Assembly: GCA_017537515.1 (NCBI GenBank)
Contig: JAFYKO010000185.1
Location: 1 to 5,316 of the forward strand
Direction: 5' to 3'
Length of the DNA stretch: 5,316 nucleotides
From: Clostridia bacterium
GTDB taxonomy: Bacteria > Bacillota > Clostridia > Christensenellales > UBA1242
Part shown: one piece after another, positions 5,215-5,316 of the stretch
Layout: each line of letters starts with the position of its first letter
How positions within the stretch are numbered: position 1 is the first letter of the stretch
The notes under the pieces: generated by a model
What the model was told of the DNA's origin: nothing
Seen by the model: the letters and a program-made list of their open reading frames with translations, nothing else
Database searches by the model: none
Position numbers and translations under genes: made by a program

Positions 5215-5316
5215 AATTTTCATCTCCTTTTTAGATAATTTTGAATTAGGAATTGAGGTTGGCTTAATAAAACCTTTTAACCTCCACCGCCTAAAAACAA
5301 CAATCCTAAGTTTCGA
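5215..5316 (-). other. Upstream region of small ORF
   Basis: It contains the ribosome binding site GGAG (5224-5227). A 6-base inverted repeat GAGGTT (5255-5260) / AACCTC (5279-5284) could form a leader hairpin. No convincing promoter was found, so it may lie beyond the window edge. Confidence 0.4.

Noticed and set aside
1..5316. CRISPR array, tRNA, rRNA or transposase gene
   Set aside because: No regular repeat-spacer pattern, no tRNA or rRNA conserved segments and no transposase motifs were seen.

Overview
The window is AT-rich DNA that uses the standard bacterial code: Trp is TGG in tsf, and TAA ends every gene. Strong GGAGG-type ribosome binding sites precede the genes, and stem-loop plus T-run terminators follow them. 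Together with the style of the rpsB-tsf pair and a GLUG-repeat surface protein, this suggests a low-GC Gram-positive, most likely an uncultured gut Clostridia-type bacterium. That placement is inference; no rRNA is present.

Layout. Bases 1-249 hold no gene. They contain an AT-rich stretch, a compact GC-rich cluster of palindromes (131-207) and the tsf terminator (208-234). Bases 250-1814 are the translation operon rpsB (ribosomal protein S2) and tsf (EF-Ts), read on the minus strand. A well-formed extended -10 promoter (1929-1957) drives it, and the roughly 108-nt leader contains a hairpin. Reading away from that promoter on the plus strand, 2069-2827 encodes a 252-aa CYTH-like protein with a lysine-rich tail. 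It converges on a 670-aa minus-strand surface protein (2869-4881) with an N-terminal membrane segment and GLUG-type repeats. A strong bidirectional terminator separates the two.

The right end (4882-5316) is intergenic and unusual. It has a degenerate copy of part of the palindrome cluster from the left end, a GC-rich hairpin, short direct repeats and a terminator. It also has a small minus-strand ORF with a good ribosome binding site whose frame is broken after a run of 15 G (15 C on the plus strand). One more G would open a 46-codon frame ending in TAATAA just before the terminator. This is the best candidate for something new: either a phase-variable small membrane peptide or a homopolymer miscount.

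The rpsB-tsf operon makes housekeeping translation factors. The CYTH-like gene, the surface protein and the small ORF show no functional link to it, although the surface protein and the small ORF have very similar start regions.
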